Positions 1-8,811 of a stretch of 64,000 bases of DNA are shown piece after piece; the stretch's first letter is position 1, and every line of letters starts with the position of its first letter. The stretch comes from Frigoribacterium sp. JB110 (GTDB taxonomy: Bacteria > Actinomycetota > Actinomycetes > Actinomycetales > Microbacteriaceae). The notes under the pieces are model-generated. The model was not told the DNA's origin. It searched no databases and saw only the letters and a program-made list of their open reading frames with translations. The stretch spans positions 103,211-167,210 of the forward strand of contig NZ_FUIA01000020.1 of NCBI RefSeq assembly GCF_900163665.1. Direction: 5' to 3'. The position numbers and the translations under genes were made by a program.

Positions 1-951
1 TTCTTTGTACGCCACAGCGCCGGCGGAGCCGCCGTCGTACGAGATGACGGTCTGCCCGAAGCTCGGCGCCTCCGACACGCGCACGGAGCGGGGGATCACC
101 GCGTCGAGTGTCTCGTTGGGGAAGTGCGTACGGACCTCGTCCGCGACCTGCTGCGCAAGGCGTGTTCGCGCGTCGTACATCGTCAGCAGGATCGTGGATA
201 CGCGGATCTGGGGATTCAGATGCTTCTGGATCATCTTGATGTTCGCCAGCAGCTGGCTGAGCCCCTCGAGCGCGTAGTACTCGGCCTGGATCGGAAGGAG
301 CACCTCATCCGTCGCGGTGAACGCGTTGATCGTCAGCAGGCCGAGCGACGGCGGACAGTCGATCAGGATGAAGTCGAACGGCTTCTCCTGCGACGAGCGG
401 AACTCCTCGAGCGCCGTCTTGAGGCGATGCTCGCGGGCGACCTGTGAGACCAGTTCGATCTCGGCGCCCGCAAGATGGATCGTGCTCGGCACGCAGAAGA
501 GGTTGTCGTGCTCGGGGGTCGCCTGGATGACGTCCGCGATGGCGAACTCGTCAATGAGAACGTCATAGATGCTCGGAGTGTCCGCGCTGTGCGGCACGCC
601 GAGCGCGGTCGACGCATTCCCCTGTGGATCCAGGTCGATCACGAGCACACGCCCGCCGAGCGTGGCAAGTGCCGCGGCGATGTTGACGGTCGTCGTGGTC
701 TTCCCCACGCCGCCCTTCTGGTTCGACACCGTCATCACGCGCGTCTGACCGGTGAAGGTGACCGCCGTATCCGCCAGACGGCGCTTGCGGGCACTGAGAT
801 CCGCGAGTTCGCGCGCCAGGGGAGTGTCGTCGGGAAGCGAGAAAGTGCTCTCGTTCTCGGACTGTTTCACGTGAAACACACTCTTTCGTTCGCCGTCAGG
901 GGTACTGAACAACTCTAACCCCGCCCTCGCGTCATATCGGGCGGCGAGCAT
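1..951 (-). CDS. parA: Chromosome-partitioning ATPase ParA (Soj), 3' end outside window
   Basis: ParA is a cytoplasmic Walker-type ATPase that moves ParB-parS complexes and segregates the origin. The frame read leftward from ATG at 951 stays open to base 1 (317 codons), so only a short C-terminus is missing. The deviant Walker A motif KGGVGKT is at residues 79-85, followed by IDLDPQGN (105-112) and the FILIDCPPSLG segment. The first ~70 residues are a variable extension; the exact start is uncertain (TTG at 912 and GTG at 738 are alternatives). Residues 26-30 (FHVKQ) are encoded by a perfect parS site, so the partition target lies within the partition gene. parB would be expected just to the left. 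Confidence 0.93.
   Translation of the reverse strand, partial: MLAARYDARAGLELFSTPDGERKSVFHVKQSENESTFSLPDDTPLARELADLSARKRRLADTAVTFTGQTRVMTVSNQKGGVGKTTTTVNIAAALATLGGRVLVIDLDPQGNASTALGVPHSADTPSIYDVLIDEFAIADVIQATPEHDNLFCVPSTIHLAGAEIELVSQVAREHRLKTALEEFRSSQEKPFDFILIDCPPSLGLLTINAFTATDEVLLPIQAEYYALEGLSQLLANIKMIQKHLNPQIRVSTILLTMYDARTRLAQQVADEVRTHFPNETLDAVIPRSVRVSEAPSFGQTVISYDGGSAGAVAYKE
863..878. promoter_or_regulatory. parS site 1 (inside parA)
   Basis: TGTTTCACGTGAAACA, a perfect 16-bp palindrome matching the established ParB-binding parS consensus. It lies in the 5' coding part of parA and is translated as VFHVKQ on the minus strand. Confidence 0.95.
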
Positions 952-973
952 CGAACACACCGTGTCTGGGCAA

Positions 974-989
974 TGTTTCACGTGAAACC
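974..989. promoter_or_regulatory. parS site 2
   Basis: TGTTTCACGTGAAACC, 15 of 16 bases of the parS consensus with an intact 14-bp core, just upstream of parA. Confidence 0.92.
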
Positions 990-1591
990 CTCGGCGAGGG
1001 GCCGACGGCTGTCGGACCTCCGACGCCGTTTTCAATCCGGATCGCAGCCGTGGACACGGAGGAGGAGCGTCGCAGCGCCGAACAACATGGTGCAGAAGCA
1101 CGGGCCAGGCGGCACAAGCTCATGCGAACCGCGGCGAGAAGCGAGAACACGAGAGACGCCACACGCAGTCGTGCCCGGACGCACGCGCCTGTTCATTGTG
1201 CACGTTCACGCCCATACGCCCGCACGCGAGGACCGGTGCCTGCATCCACGCGTTCGACGCAGGTGAATCCGTCTGGAGAACCGTCACGTGCGAGAAGAAC
1301 TCGCCCAGCAGGAATCCGTCAGCACATGTACCGGGGTCGCATCGGCACAGAATGTGCACACCGCAGGTACGTGGACGGATGGGGACCCACACGAAAGCGT
1401 CCCCCATACGCGCCGTCGCCACTCCGCGCCCCGCCTCGGCCTACGCCTGATGGAAAGCTGCACATCCCGTACGACCTCGGCACCGGGGAAGGCGCAAGGT
1501 AGGGAGCCCGCGGAACAACCACGATGGATGGCATGTCGGACAACACCCAGCCGTCTTCGTGATGTCACACGGGAACTGCCAACGACGCGCC

Positions 1592-1607
1592 CGTTTCACG
1601 TGAAACA
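1592..1607. promoter_or_regulatory. parS site 3
   Basis: CGTTTCACGTGAAACA; the 14-bp core GTTTCACGTGAAAC is intact. Confidence 0.92.
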
Positions 1608-1732
1608 GCCAACCAACGCGTCGAACTCACGATGCACCGCCGACACGACATTCCGGTGGCGTCGCTCTTGTCAGCAGCGCCACAGCCATCGCTGCACACC
1701 ACGTCAGCCGCACTGGCCTCACCGAACACCGA

Positions 1733-1748
1733 CGTTTCACGTGAAACA
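1733..1748. promoter_or_regulatory. parS site 4
   Basis: CGTTTCACGTGAAACA, identical to the site at 1592 and 141 bp from it. Confidence 0.92.
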
Positions 1749-2459
1749 CGCCGTCTCAATCGGCATCCGGACCGCGTATCCCGTAAGGCGACGCAGATTC
1801 CCCACACTCACGGACACGAGCGGCCCTCCACGAAAATGCTCCCCGCACGACAACGGTAAAACACCACGAAGCCGCCAAGTCGAACCCGGAGTCTGAGCCA
1901 CAGCCGAAAGCAAGGGGTTCGTCAAAGTGCCATCGCCACCACCTGACGTCGAAGATCCTGTGCACCGCCTTGGACGTGAGGACGTGCGTACCTCGCACTC
2001 TCAACCACGCAGAATTCCTAAGCGTCAGACCCGGGCGCCGCACACGTCAACGACCATCACGCAACCGCAGCGCGACCCGACTCATGACATCGCCAGCGCG
2101 TAGGGGAGAGCAGCCTGTCAGAACGCATCGCACATCTCCTAGGAGCCACCCGCTTGTCTGTGCCGCGCGCCAGCGACGAATGATGCCGGGACGGACGTCG
2201 GGGCCACCGCCGCCCGAAAGTTCTCATCGAGGAGTGCCGCATTGTGGGCTGCTTGAAGCCGTCTGAACTCGTCGTGGGGCCACGCATCACATTGACGACG
2301 CACTGTTCGAGCAACCCGCCCGTACTCGCCGAGAGGCACCGGCCCGGACCCCTCGTTCGCCAGCGTCCCCTGAATCCGCCTCACAACTGCCGGCACTCTG
2401 CGTCCAGGCGTCCATCGCGATCACGGATCAGCACGGACGGTAGTGCGCTCTCGGGAGCA

Positions 2460-2475
2460 CGTTTCATGTGAAACA
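2460..2475. promoter_or_regulatory. parS-like site 5 (variant)
   Basis: CGTTTCATGTGAAACA. One core base differs (C to T, breaking the central CG), so ParB binding may be weaker. Confidence 0.7.
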
Positions 2476-2800
2476 TCGTCGCGCTGCGCGACCCCACGAC
2501 AGACACCGATCAAGCAGGCCCCCCTATCCGCCCGCTCAGATGGGTCCCCGTTCGGAGAACTCCGAAGCACGTCTATGACACGTCATTTCGACGCCCACCA
2601 TCGCTTGTCCGCACGCACCTACCTGCGAAGACGCATCTCGATGGCACAGACTCTATCCGTTCAGACACCCGCTCATAGATCGTGTCGAAGAGCACGCCCA
2701 GCCGGCGTGATGACCGGCGGCAGCGTATCGGTCTGCTCAGCGAGCCTATGAAGCGTTCCGAGCAGACTCTGAATCGCAGAACAACCGACTCACCTCGACG

Positions 2801-2816
2801 TGTTTCACGTGAAACA
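2801..2816. promoter_or_regulatory. parS site 6
   Basis: TGTTTCACGTGAAACA, a perfect consensus match outside any gene. Confidence 0.95.
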
Positions 2817-3019
2817 CCGCTCAATGGGCATGAGCTTCGCCGCTGAGGAGCGCACCCAACCGAATCAGCCGCCACGATCATGATTCGGTTCCGCCGGGCT
2901 CCAGACCCGACGACGATCACGGGGAGACCTCACACGCCGCTCAGCCACACTCGCACAGCCGACGTCTTCGAAGCGCTCTGCACCGTGAACCGATGGTCGC
3001 ACCACCACGAGCAGCCTCC

Positions 3020-3077
3020 GTCCTTCCGTCCGTCCGTCTGTCTGTCTGACTGACTGACTGACTGACTGACTGACTGT
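3020..3077. repeat. Tetranucleotide repeat tract (TCCG/TCTG/ACTG)
   Basis: A tract that drifts from TCCG-like units through TCTG units to at least six uninterrupted ACTG units. It is an imperfect microsatellite in a gene-free region, prone to slippage and likely variable between strains. Confidence 0.85.
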
Positions 3078-3120
3078 GAGTTCATCCGTCCGAGGCCGAA
3101 GGAGCGCAGGAAAGCGGAGG

Positions 3121-3136
3121 CGTTTCACGTGAAACG
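3121..3136. promoter_or_regulatory. parS site 7
   Basis: CGTTTCACGTGAAACG, a palindrome with the intact 14-bp core. It is the last of the cluster, about 100 bp before the next gene. Confidence 0.9.
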
Positions 3137-3233
3137 TAGGTGACGCCCGCGCTCATCCGGCACCGTTCATCCAACCTTCACGGCGCTGCCACCGCGCCCG
3201 GTGCCACGCTGAGATCATCCGAGGAGGACACTT

Positions 3234-3692
3234 ATGGCAGGCAAGCCCTTCGTTCCACCACGATTCGTCGTCAAGACCGCGTGGGTGATTCACCGATGGT
3301 TGGCGAGGCGGGGAACCGGGCGCGGGCTGTGGGAACCCGGTCAGAGGAAAACATGGGGAGCGCTTGCACTCACGACCACGGGGCGCAGCACCGGCAACCC
3401 ACGCACAGCGATCATCGCCTACCTGCCCGATGGTGCCGACCGCGTGCACGCCCTCGCCATGAACGGCTGGATGGAAGGACACCCGGCGTGGTGGCTGAAT
3501 CTCAAGGCCGACCCGGAAGCCTCTGCACTCTTCGCTGACGGCACCCGTCACAAGGTGGCCGCGGCGGTGGCTGAGGGCGACGAGCGGGAGCGACTGTGGA
3601 CCGTCTGGGAGGACAACGAACCCGGCCTGAAGGTTCTCGCCTCACGGCCACGCACGCCCACGGAGATCGTCATTCTCGAACTCCAGGAGTGA
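3234..3692 (+). CDS. Deazaflavin-dependent nitroreductase-family (DUF385/Ddn-like) protein
   Basis: A 152-residue protein with features of the small F420/flavin split-barrel oxidoreductases (Ddn/DUF385): an N-terminal helix, then LTTTGRSTGNPRT (about residues 45-57), and the HPAWWLNLKADPEA segment (about 82-95) seen in this family. Such proteins reduce quinones, nitroimidazoles or other substrates using deazaflavin F420; the substrate here is unknown. The ATG at 3234 follows GAGGAGG at good spacing. It lies between the parS cluster and rsmG, where most relatives have no gene, so it is probably a later arrival. It converges on rsmG. Confidence 0.85.
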   Translation: MAGKPFVPPRFVVKTAWVIHRWLARRGTGRGLWEPGQRKTWGALALTTTGRSTGNPRTAIIAYLPDGADRVHALAMNGWMEGHPAWWLNLKADPEASALFADGTRHKVAAAVAEGDERERLWTVWEDNEPGLKVLASRPRTPTEIVILELQE

Positions 3693-3767
3693 CCGACGGC
3701 CAGAGCAGGACCACGCTCCCATCGACGCAGCAATCGGTCGGGTTCCCGCGGCACCACGCCCCGGTCG

Positions 3768-4424
3768 TCAAGAAGCGCGAACGACAGCCCTCACCACACG
3801 GGTGGTCTCATCGAGCACACCTTCGCCGAGAACCTCCACACGCACGTCGGTCACGCGGTGCTTGCGCAGCACCTTCTGTGCCGCGTCGATCTCGGCGTCG
3901 ACCGAGCGACCTTTGAGCAGGATCAGCTCGCCGCCGTCACGAACCAGGGGAGCGGTCCACGGGATCAGCGTGCGCATCGCCGATACTGCCCGCGCCGTGA
4001 CCGCGTCGAGCATTCCCTCCACCGCAACCTCATCGGCGCGCGCGCGATGCACCGTCACGTTCTCCAGGCCGAGAGCGGAGACCTGCTCGTCGAGCCACGA
4101 AACCCGACGCTCCATCGGTTCGATCAGCTCCCACGTGACATCAGGGCGCGCGATCGCCAGAACCACACCGGGCAGACCGGCTCCTGATCCCACGTCGCCG
4201 ACGCGGCCACCGGTGGGGAACAGAGGAGCAGCGATTGCGCAGTTGAGCACATGGCGGGTCCAGATCCGGGGGACCTCCTGCGGTCCGATCAGTCCGCGTT
4301 CTTCGCCGTGCTCCACCAAAGCCCTGACGAACTGACGGGCGAGAACGATGCGATCACCGAACAGTTCGCCGGCCACCGCCGGCTCCTGCTCGACGACGTC
4401 ATCGAACGTTCCACCATCCATCAC
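3768..4424 (-). CDS. rsmG: 16S rRNA (guanine-N7) methyltransferase RsmG (GidB)
   Basis: RsmG methylates G527 (E. coli numbering) of 16S rRNA using S-adenosylmethionine; its loss is a known route to low-level streptomycin resistance. The 218-residue protein has the SAM-binding GDVGSGAGLPG motif at residues 76-86, the preceding WTRHVLNC segment and the downstream TARAVSAM and ILLKGR blocks of the family. Length is normal. The start has two adjacent ATGs. It is the last gene of the leftward block that begins at rpmH, 80 bp after khpB, as usual near actinobacterial origins. Confidence 0.95.
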   Translation of the reverse strand: MMDGGTFDDVVEQEPAVAGELFGDRIVLARQFVRALVEHGEERGLIGPQEVPRIWTRHVLNCAIAAPLFPTGGRVGDVGSGAGLPGVVLAIARPDVTWELIEPMERRVSWLDEQVSALGLENVTVHRARADEVAVEGMLDAVTARAVSAMRTLIPWTAPLVRDGGELILLKGRSVDAEIDAAQKVLRKHRVTDVRVEVLGEGVLDETTRVVRAVVRAS

Positions 4425-4504
4425 GACCAGCTCCTCCGTCGATCCGACCCCTGAATATGCGCTCTCACCAGGCCATTCTTGTCAGCCCTACAACACGAAA
4501 TGCG

Positions 4505-4999
4505 TCAGGCGCGGCGGATCACCGTGTGACGCTGCGCCGCCTCGCCGTACGACTCAGAGACAAGATCACGGTCGGCGGCGATGTCATGCACCAACTTGCG
4601 CTCATATGACGACATCGACGGAAGCGACGCCTGGCTTGCACCCTCATCGAGCTTCGCCACGGCCGCGTCCACGAGCTTCTCGAGCTGCTGACGACGAAGA
4701 TCGCGCGAGCCCCCGACATCGAGAATGAGGCGCGAGAAGCGACCGGTCTGGTTCTGCACCGCAAGTCGAGTGAGCTCCTGCAGCGCCTGCACGGTGTCCG
4801 GATCCGAAACCGCCTTCAGCGACGCGTCCTCCGACTCCACCGACACATAGGCGCGGCCCTGACGCACGTCGAGATCGAGGTCACCGTCGATATCCGCGAT
4901 GTCGAGCAGCCCCTCCAGGAAGTCGGCCGCGACATCGCCTTCGCGCTCGAGATCCTCAACCGTCGGCTCCGACACGGCAGCGGGGTCAGTACTGGTCAT
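4505..4999 (-). CDS. khpB: KH/R3H RNA-binding protein KhpB (Jag/EloR)
   Basis: A 164-residue Jag-family protein. The N-terminal half carries a KH domain (about residues 20-95, with RQGRAYVSVESED and the LQELTRLAVQ helix). The C-terminal half is an R3H domain (about 95-164, with the SSYERKLVHDIAA signature). KhpB binds RNA, usually with KhpA, and influences cell elongation and division in Gram-positive bacteria. The Jag-N domain of Firmicutes homologues is absent, as is usual in actinobacteria. It follows yidC by 57 bp on the same strand and is probably cotranscribed with it. Confidence 0.92.
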   Translation of the reverse strand: MTSTDPAAVSEPTVEDLEREGDVAADFLEGLLDIADIDGDLDLDVRQGRAYVSVESEDASLKAVSDPDTVQALQELTRLAVQNQTGRFSRLILDVGGSRDLRRQQLEKLVDAAVAKLDEGASQASLPSMSSYERKLVHDIAADRDLVSESYGEAAQRHTVIRRA

Positions 5000-5056
5000 C
5001 GTGATTCCTCGTTCATCGGGTCGTTTCGAACCATCCGCGGGTCAGCCCGGGGCGGG

Positions 5057-6121
5057 TCAGGAGCCGCTCTCGCCGCCCTTGTTCTTCTGGGACTGCTTCT
5101 TCGCCCGCTGCTTGCTCATCGGCTGCTGACGCTTCGCGCGCTGCTGGCGCTCCGCCTCCGCTTGGCGGAGCAGCTCCTCCTGCTCGCGCTCGTACTCCTC
5201 GATCGTGACGACCTTGCCCTTGGTGTCGAGGGTCTTGCCCTTCTTCTCCAGGCGAGCGGTACGAGCACGCCATGCCTCAGAACCGGGGGAGGGAAGCTCA
5301 CGGATCACGAGGAACTGCTGACCCATCGTCCAGAGGTTGTTGAAGAACCAGTAGGTCACGACGCCGAGCGGGAAGAAGACACCGGAGAAGATCATCGCGA
5401 ACGGGATGATGTAGAGCATGATGCGCTGCATCTGGTAGGCCTGGCCGGTCTTGGCCTCGTCCGAGAGGTTCTTCGACACGATCAGCAGCTGCGTGAAGAA
5501 CTGCGAAGCGATCATCAGCGCGACGAGGATGATGCTGAGCACGATCGCGATCGAAGACGTCGCGACCGGGCTGTTGAAGTGGTCGGTCAGCGTCATGCTG
5601 AGCGGTGCCACCCCGAACAGCTTCGAACTCTCGAACTGCTCGACGAGGTCGTTCGTGAAGATGTGCGGGAACCAGTCGGCCCGCGCACTCCACCCGCCGA
5701 TGCCCTCGACCTGCCACGTCTGGATGTCCCGCAGCGTCCAGAACAGCGAGAAGAAGATCGGCATCTGAATCAGGATCGGCAGGCAGCCGCCGACAGGCGA
5801 CGTGCCGTGCTTCTTGTACAGAGCCATCGTCTCGCGGCTCATCGCCTCACGGGAGAGCTGATCCTTCTTGCCCTTGTACTTCGCCTGGACCTTGCGCATC
5901 TCTGGCGCAATCTCCATCATCTTGCGCTGGCTCTTGATCTGCTTCACCGTGAGCGGGAAGATCGCCAGACGCACCACGATCACCACGCCGGCGATCGCCA
6001 GCACCCAGGCCAGACCACTGTCATCGGTCAGGCCGATGTGCGTGAACACCCAGTGCCACGCGACGAGAATGATCTCGATCACGAACCGGATCGGAACAAG
6101 AATGCTGCCCAGGATGTCCAA
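5057..6121 (-). CDS. yidC: Membrane protein insertase YidC (Oxa1 family)
   Basis: YidC inserts and folds inner-membrane proteins with or without SecYEG. The 354-residue protein has a first hydrophobic segment at about residues 5-25, then a segment ending in VVRLAIFPLT with the conserved groove arginine at R51. A cytoplasmic coiled region (KQIKSQRKMMEIAPEM and onward) follows, then the PILIQMPIFFSLFWTLR core and three further membrane segments. The last ~70 residues are a highly charged tail rich in lysine, glutamine and arginine, suited to ribosome contact. It lies 3 bp after yidD and upstream of khpB in a translation-linked block. Confidence 0.96.
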   Translation of the reverse strand: MDILGSILVPIRFVIEIILVAWHWVFTHIGLTDDSGLAWVLAIAGVVIVVRLAIFPLTVKQIKSQRKMMEIAPEMRKVQAKYKGKKDQLSREAMSRETMALYKKHGTSPVGGCLPILIQMPIFFSLFWTLRDIQTWQVEGIGGWSARADWFPHIFTNDLVEQFESSKLFGVAPLSMTLTDHFNSPVATSSIAIVLSIILVALMIASQFFTQLLIVSKNLSDEAKTGQAYQMQRIMLYIIPFAMIFSGVFFPLGVVTYWFFNNLWTMGQQFLVIRELPSPGSEAWRARTARLEKKGKTLDTKGKVVTIEEYEREQEELLRQAEAERQQRAKRQQPMSKQRAKKQSQKNKGGESGS

Positions 6122-6124
6122 GGG

Positions 6125-6472
6125 TCAGTCCTTTCGCCGCGGCACGACGAAGCCGCGGGGTGTCAGGTCGTAGCGGAAGTTCTGATGGGGCCGCACGTCG
6201 TCGACGCCGCCTTCGGCCCACGGGTGGCATCGCGCGATGCGCGCGAGCGCCTGAACCGATCCTCTCACGAGGCCGTGCTGCTGCACGGCGCCCACGGCAT
6301 AGGCCGAACAGGAGGGGAAGTACCGGCACACATCGCCGTACATACGGGAGATCGTGGCGCGGTAGGCGATCAGAAAGGCGATTCCGGCGTTGCGCGGCAG
6401 CAGCGGAACGGTGCGCAGACCGCCGGAGGCGAGACGCGCCGTGCCGTAGCTGGTGGCGGGGAGGACGCTCAC
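6125..6472 (-). CDS. yidD: Membrane protein insertion efficiency factor YidD
   Basis: A small (115-residue) YidD/DUF37 protein that assists YidC-dependent membrane insertion. The hallmark CRYFPSCSAYAVGAVQQHG block and the RCHPWAEGGVDDV block are both present. The frame stays open upstream into rnpA, but the GTG at 6472 overlaps the rnpA stop in a GTGA junction (6472-6469) and leaves the normal family length, so it is chosen as the start. The N-terminal stretch contains an amphipathic/hydrophobic helix before the cysteine motif. Confidence 0.93.
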   Translation of the reverse strand: MSVLPATSYGTARLASGGLRTVPLLPRNAGIAFLIAYRATISRMYGDVCRYFPSCSAYAVGAVQQHGLVRGSVQALARIARCHPWAEGGVDDVRPHQNFRYDLTPRGFVVPRRKD

Positions 6473-6846
6473 GGCGCAGGCTCCGGATGGACGTCGGCTG
6501 AGACGACGTCGAAAGCGCCTCGGCGCTTCAGCCCGCGCCGCACCTGTGAACGCAGTTCCGCGAAAGAAGCCCCCGCAGACGACGGAAGGGCGCGGATCAC
6601 AATGTCCGCGCCCTCTCGCACATCGGGCAGCGCCTCCGCGCAGATCGCCTTGAGGCGGCGCCGCACCGCGTTGCGGCACACAGCGCCGCCCACGGCCCTG
6701 GTGACGATGAAGCCGAATCGTGCCGGCCGACCCTCGCCGGTGAACGCGATGTGCGTCACCAGGTGCGGCCCGGCGCTGCGAAGCCCCCGACGGGAGACGC
6801 GTCGATAGTCGGCCCCTCGGGTGAGACGATTCGCCTTCGCGAGCAC
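6469..6846 (-). CDS. rnpA: Ribonuclease P protein component RnpA
   Basis: The protein cofactor of RNase P, which matures tRNA 5' ends together with the RNA subunit. The 125-residue basic protein begins LAKANRLTRGADYRRV and carries the family's RNR signature as RNAVRRRLK at residues 58-66, after GFIVTRAVGG. The C-terminal tail is short and proline-rich. It lies 19 bp downstream of rpmH in the usual rpmH-rnpA order and overlaps yidD by four bases. Confidence 0.96.
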   Translation of the reverse strand: MLAKANRLTRGADYRRVSRRGLRSAGPHLVTHIAFTGEGRPARFGFIVTRAVGGAVCRNAVRRRLKAICAEALPDVREGADIVIRALPSSAGASFAELRSQVRRGLKRRGAFDVVSADVHPEPAP

Positions 6847-6865
6847 GTCGGGCCTGGCGAAGTGC

Positions 6866-7003
6866 TTACGCCGAGAGCTCGGTGCGGCCCTTGCCGCGAC
6901 GAGCGGCGAGGATCGCGCGACCGGCGCGGGTGCGCATGCGGGCGCGGAAGCCGTGCTTCTTGGCGCGACGGCGGTTGTTGGGCTGGAACGTGCGCTTGCT
7001 CAT
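6866..7003 (-). CDS. rpmH: 50S ribosomal protein L34
   Basis: A 45-residue, very basic protein starting [19 protein letters not shown] and ending GRTELSA, the typical bL34 sequence. L34 is part of the large ribosomal subunit. The ATG is at 7003. It is the first gene of the leftward rpmH-rnpA-yidD-yidC-khpB-rsmG block and is divergent from dnaA, the classic arrangement beside a bacterial origin. Confidence 0.97.
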   Translation of the reverse strand: MSKRTFQPNNRRRAKKHGFRARMRTRAGRAILAARRGKGRTELSA

Positions 7004-7392
7004 AAGTTCTCTCCGGATGAAGGCGTCACCGGATCATATATACAGCCGGAGACATCGTTACGGGTGCCCGAAACGGGCATAAGTCAACCGCCATAGATTA
7101 CGCCGGGTCACACGTCCAAAGCAAATGCGACGGCGAACCTGACAGTATCTCCACAGCCTCGGGCGCGACCTAGCAGGAACACGCGCGACACCGCGAAATG
7201 CGGCGCGCGAGGGAGCGAAAAAGGTTTGCTCTCTCGCGCTTCGCTGACTAGCCTAGGGCAAGTTATCCACAGGCGGAGGCCAGTGCTCGTGTGAGCTTCC
7301 ACGGCCGGAGCCGCCGCCTGTCATCCGGCGGCCGCACGGCGCGATCCGCCTGCGGCGTCCGCGCCGCAGTCACATCATTTCCAGGGGGAGAC
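7004..7392. promoter_or_regulatory. rpmH-dnaA divergent intergenic region
   Basis: No gene is visible. The region must hold the promoters of rpmH (leftward) and dnaA (rightward). A plausible dnaA promoter is TTTGCT (7225-7230) and TAGCCT (7249-7254) with an 18-bp spacer. A single consensus DnaA box TTATCCACA lies just downstream at 7263-7271, suggesting autoregulation. A good ribosome-binding site AGGGGGAG (7383-7390) precedes dnaA. Confidence 0.6.
7263..7271 (+). promoter_or_regulatory. DnaA box upstream of dnaA
   Basis: TTATCCACA, a perfect consensus DnaA box between the presumed dnaA promoter and its start codon. Confidence 0.8.
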
Positions 7393-8811
7393 ATGACGAC
7401 GCAGGAGGTGCCGGACGTACCAGTCTGGAGCCGGGTTCTGGCCGAGCTGCAGACCGATGATCGCGTCACGCCCCAGATGCACGGCTTCCTCAGCCTCGCC
7501 ATCCCGCAGGGGGTGATGGGGGGCACCGTCTACGTCGAGGTCCCCAACGACCTCACCGCCGCGCAGATCAACAAGCGAATGCGTGCGCCGATCATGGAAG
7601 CTCTCGCCACCGTGGGCGAGCAGGTGCACACGTTCCGTGTTGCGGTGAACCCCGAGATCATCGACACCTACGACGAACCGCCCCCGACGCAGCAGCAGTC
7701 CGAGGCAGCACCGCGACCGGTCGCCGACAATCCGACACCGCCATCCGGATCCGCTCCCACCACGCCGTCGACGGCGAGCCGGGGCGAGACCCGGCTGAAC
7801 CCTCGCTACACCTTCGACAACTTCGTGATCGGCCAGTCCAACCGCTTCGCGCACGCCGCGGCGGTCGCTGTCTCCGAGGCGCCGGCGAAGGCATACAACC
7901 CGCTCTTCATCTACGGCGATTCCGGGCTCGGCAAGACGCACCTGCTCCACGCGATCGGCGACTACGCCCTCGGCATGTTCGAGGGCATGCGGGTGCGGTA
8001 CGTGTCGAGTGAGGAGTTCACGAACGACTTCATCAACTCGATCGCCAACAACCGCGGCGCAGCGTTCAACGCCCGCTACCGCGAGGTCGACATCCTGCTC
8101 ATCGACGACATCCAGTTCCTGCAGGGTCGCGCCGAGACGCAGGAGGCGTTCTTCCACACCTTCAACACGCTGCACGATCACGACAAGCAGGTCGTGATCA
8201 CCAGCGATGTGGCCCCGCGTCTGCTCACCGGCTTCGAGGACCGCATGCGCAGCCGGTTCGAGTGGGGCCTGATCACCGACGTGCAGGCGCCCGACCTCGA
8301 GACGCGCATCGCGATCCTCCGCAAGAAGGCGCAGGCCGAGCGGCTCTCGGTGCCGGATGACGTGGTCGAGTACATCGCGAAGAACGTCTCGACCAACATT
8401 CGCGAGCTCGAGGGTGCGCTGATCAGGGTCACCGCGTTCGCGAACCTGAACCGCTCGGAGGTCGACGTGCCTCTCGCACAGACGGTGCTGCGCGACATCG
8501 TCGACCAGGCCGAGGACAACGTCGTGTCACCGACGGACATCATCACGACCACGGCGGACTACTTCAAGCTCACCGTCGACGACCTCTACGGCTCGTCCCG
8601 CTCGCAGTCCATCGCCCAGGCGCGTCAGATCGCGATGTATCTGTGCCGCGAGCGCACGAATCTCTCGCTGCCGAAGATCGGCCAGCTCTTCGGCGGTCGC
8701 GATCACACCACCGTGATGTACGCCTGCCGCAAGATCGCCGATCTCATGAAGGAACGCCGCTCCATCTACAACCAGGTCTCAGAGATCACCACCCAGCTCA
8801 GCAAGCGATAA
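7393..8811 (+). CDS. dnaA: Chromosomal replication initiator DnaA
   Basis: DnaA binds DnaA boxes at oriC and opens the origin in its ATP form. The 472-residue protein has the N-terminal domain I, a proline-rich linker (about residues 90-135), the AAA+ domain with Walker A GDSGLGKT at 175-182 and Walker B ILLIDDIQF, and the C-terminal DNA-binding domain with DHTTVMYA at 437-444. ATG 7393 is preferred over in-frame upstream codons because AGGGGGAG lies just before it and the protein then starts MTTQEVPDVPVW. oriC lies immediately downstream. Confidence 0.97.
   Translation: MTTQEVPDVPVWSRVLAELQTDDRVTPQMHGFLSLAIPQGVMGGTVYVEVPNDLTAAQINKRMRAPIMEALATVGEQVHTFRVAVNPEIIDTYDEPPPTQQQSEAAPRPVADNPTPPSGSAPTTPSTASRGETRLNPRYTFDNFVIGQSNRFAHAAAVAVSEAPAKAYNPLFIYGDSGLGKTHLLHAIGDYALGMFEGMRVRYVSSEEFTNDFINSIANNRGAAFNARYREVDILLIDDIQFLQGRAETQEAFFHTFNTLHDHDKQVVITSDVAPRLLTGFEDRMRSRFEWGLITDVQAPDLETRIAILRKKAQAERLSVPDDVVEYIAKNVSTNIRELEGALIRVTAFANLNRSEVDVPLAQTVLRDIVDQAEDNVVSPTDIITTTADYFKLTVDDLYGSSRSQSIAQARQIAMYLCRERTNLSLPKIGQLFGGRDHTTVMYACRKIADLMKERRSIYNQVSEITTQLSKR

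Larger units (their letters stand above)
952..3233. other. Gene-free parS-rich region
   Basis: About 2.3 kb with no open frame showing recognisable protein features on either strand. The frames present are arginine/proline/serine-rich shadows without ribosome-binding sites or family motifs. The stretch holds six parS or parS-like palindromes (974, 1592, 1733, 2460, 2801, 3121) and a tetranucleotide repeat tract near 3020-3077. It sits between parA and a gene not normally part of the origin block. It looks like a dedicated centromere-like region or the remains of decayed genes. Confidence 0.7.

Noticed and set aside
1050..1896. Overlapping open frames of 150-200 codons in the parS region
   Set aside because: They are arginine/proline/serine-rich, several frames are open at once, none has a ribosome-binding site or any family motif, and they run through parS palindromes.
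6473..6679. Longer N-terminus for YidD
   Set aside because: It would overlap rnpA by about 210 bases and has no similarity to YidD; the GTG at 6472 gives the normal length.
5162..6808. 548-codon frame antisense to yidC/yidD/rnpA
   Set aside because: A GC-bias shadow: low-complexity leucine/arginine/glutamate sequence opposite well-identified genes.
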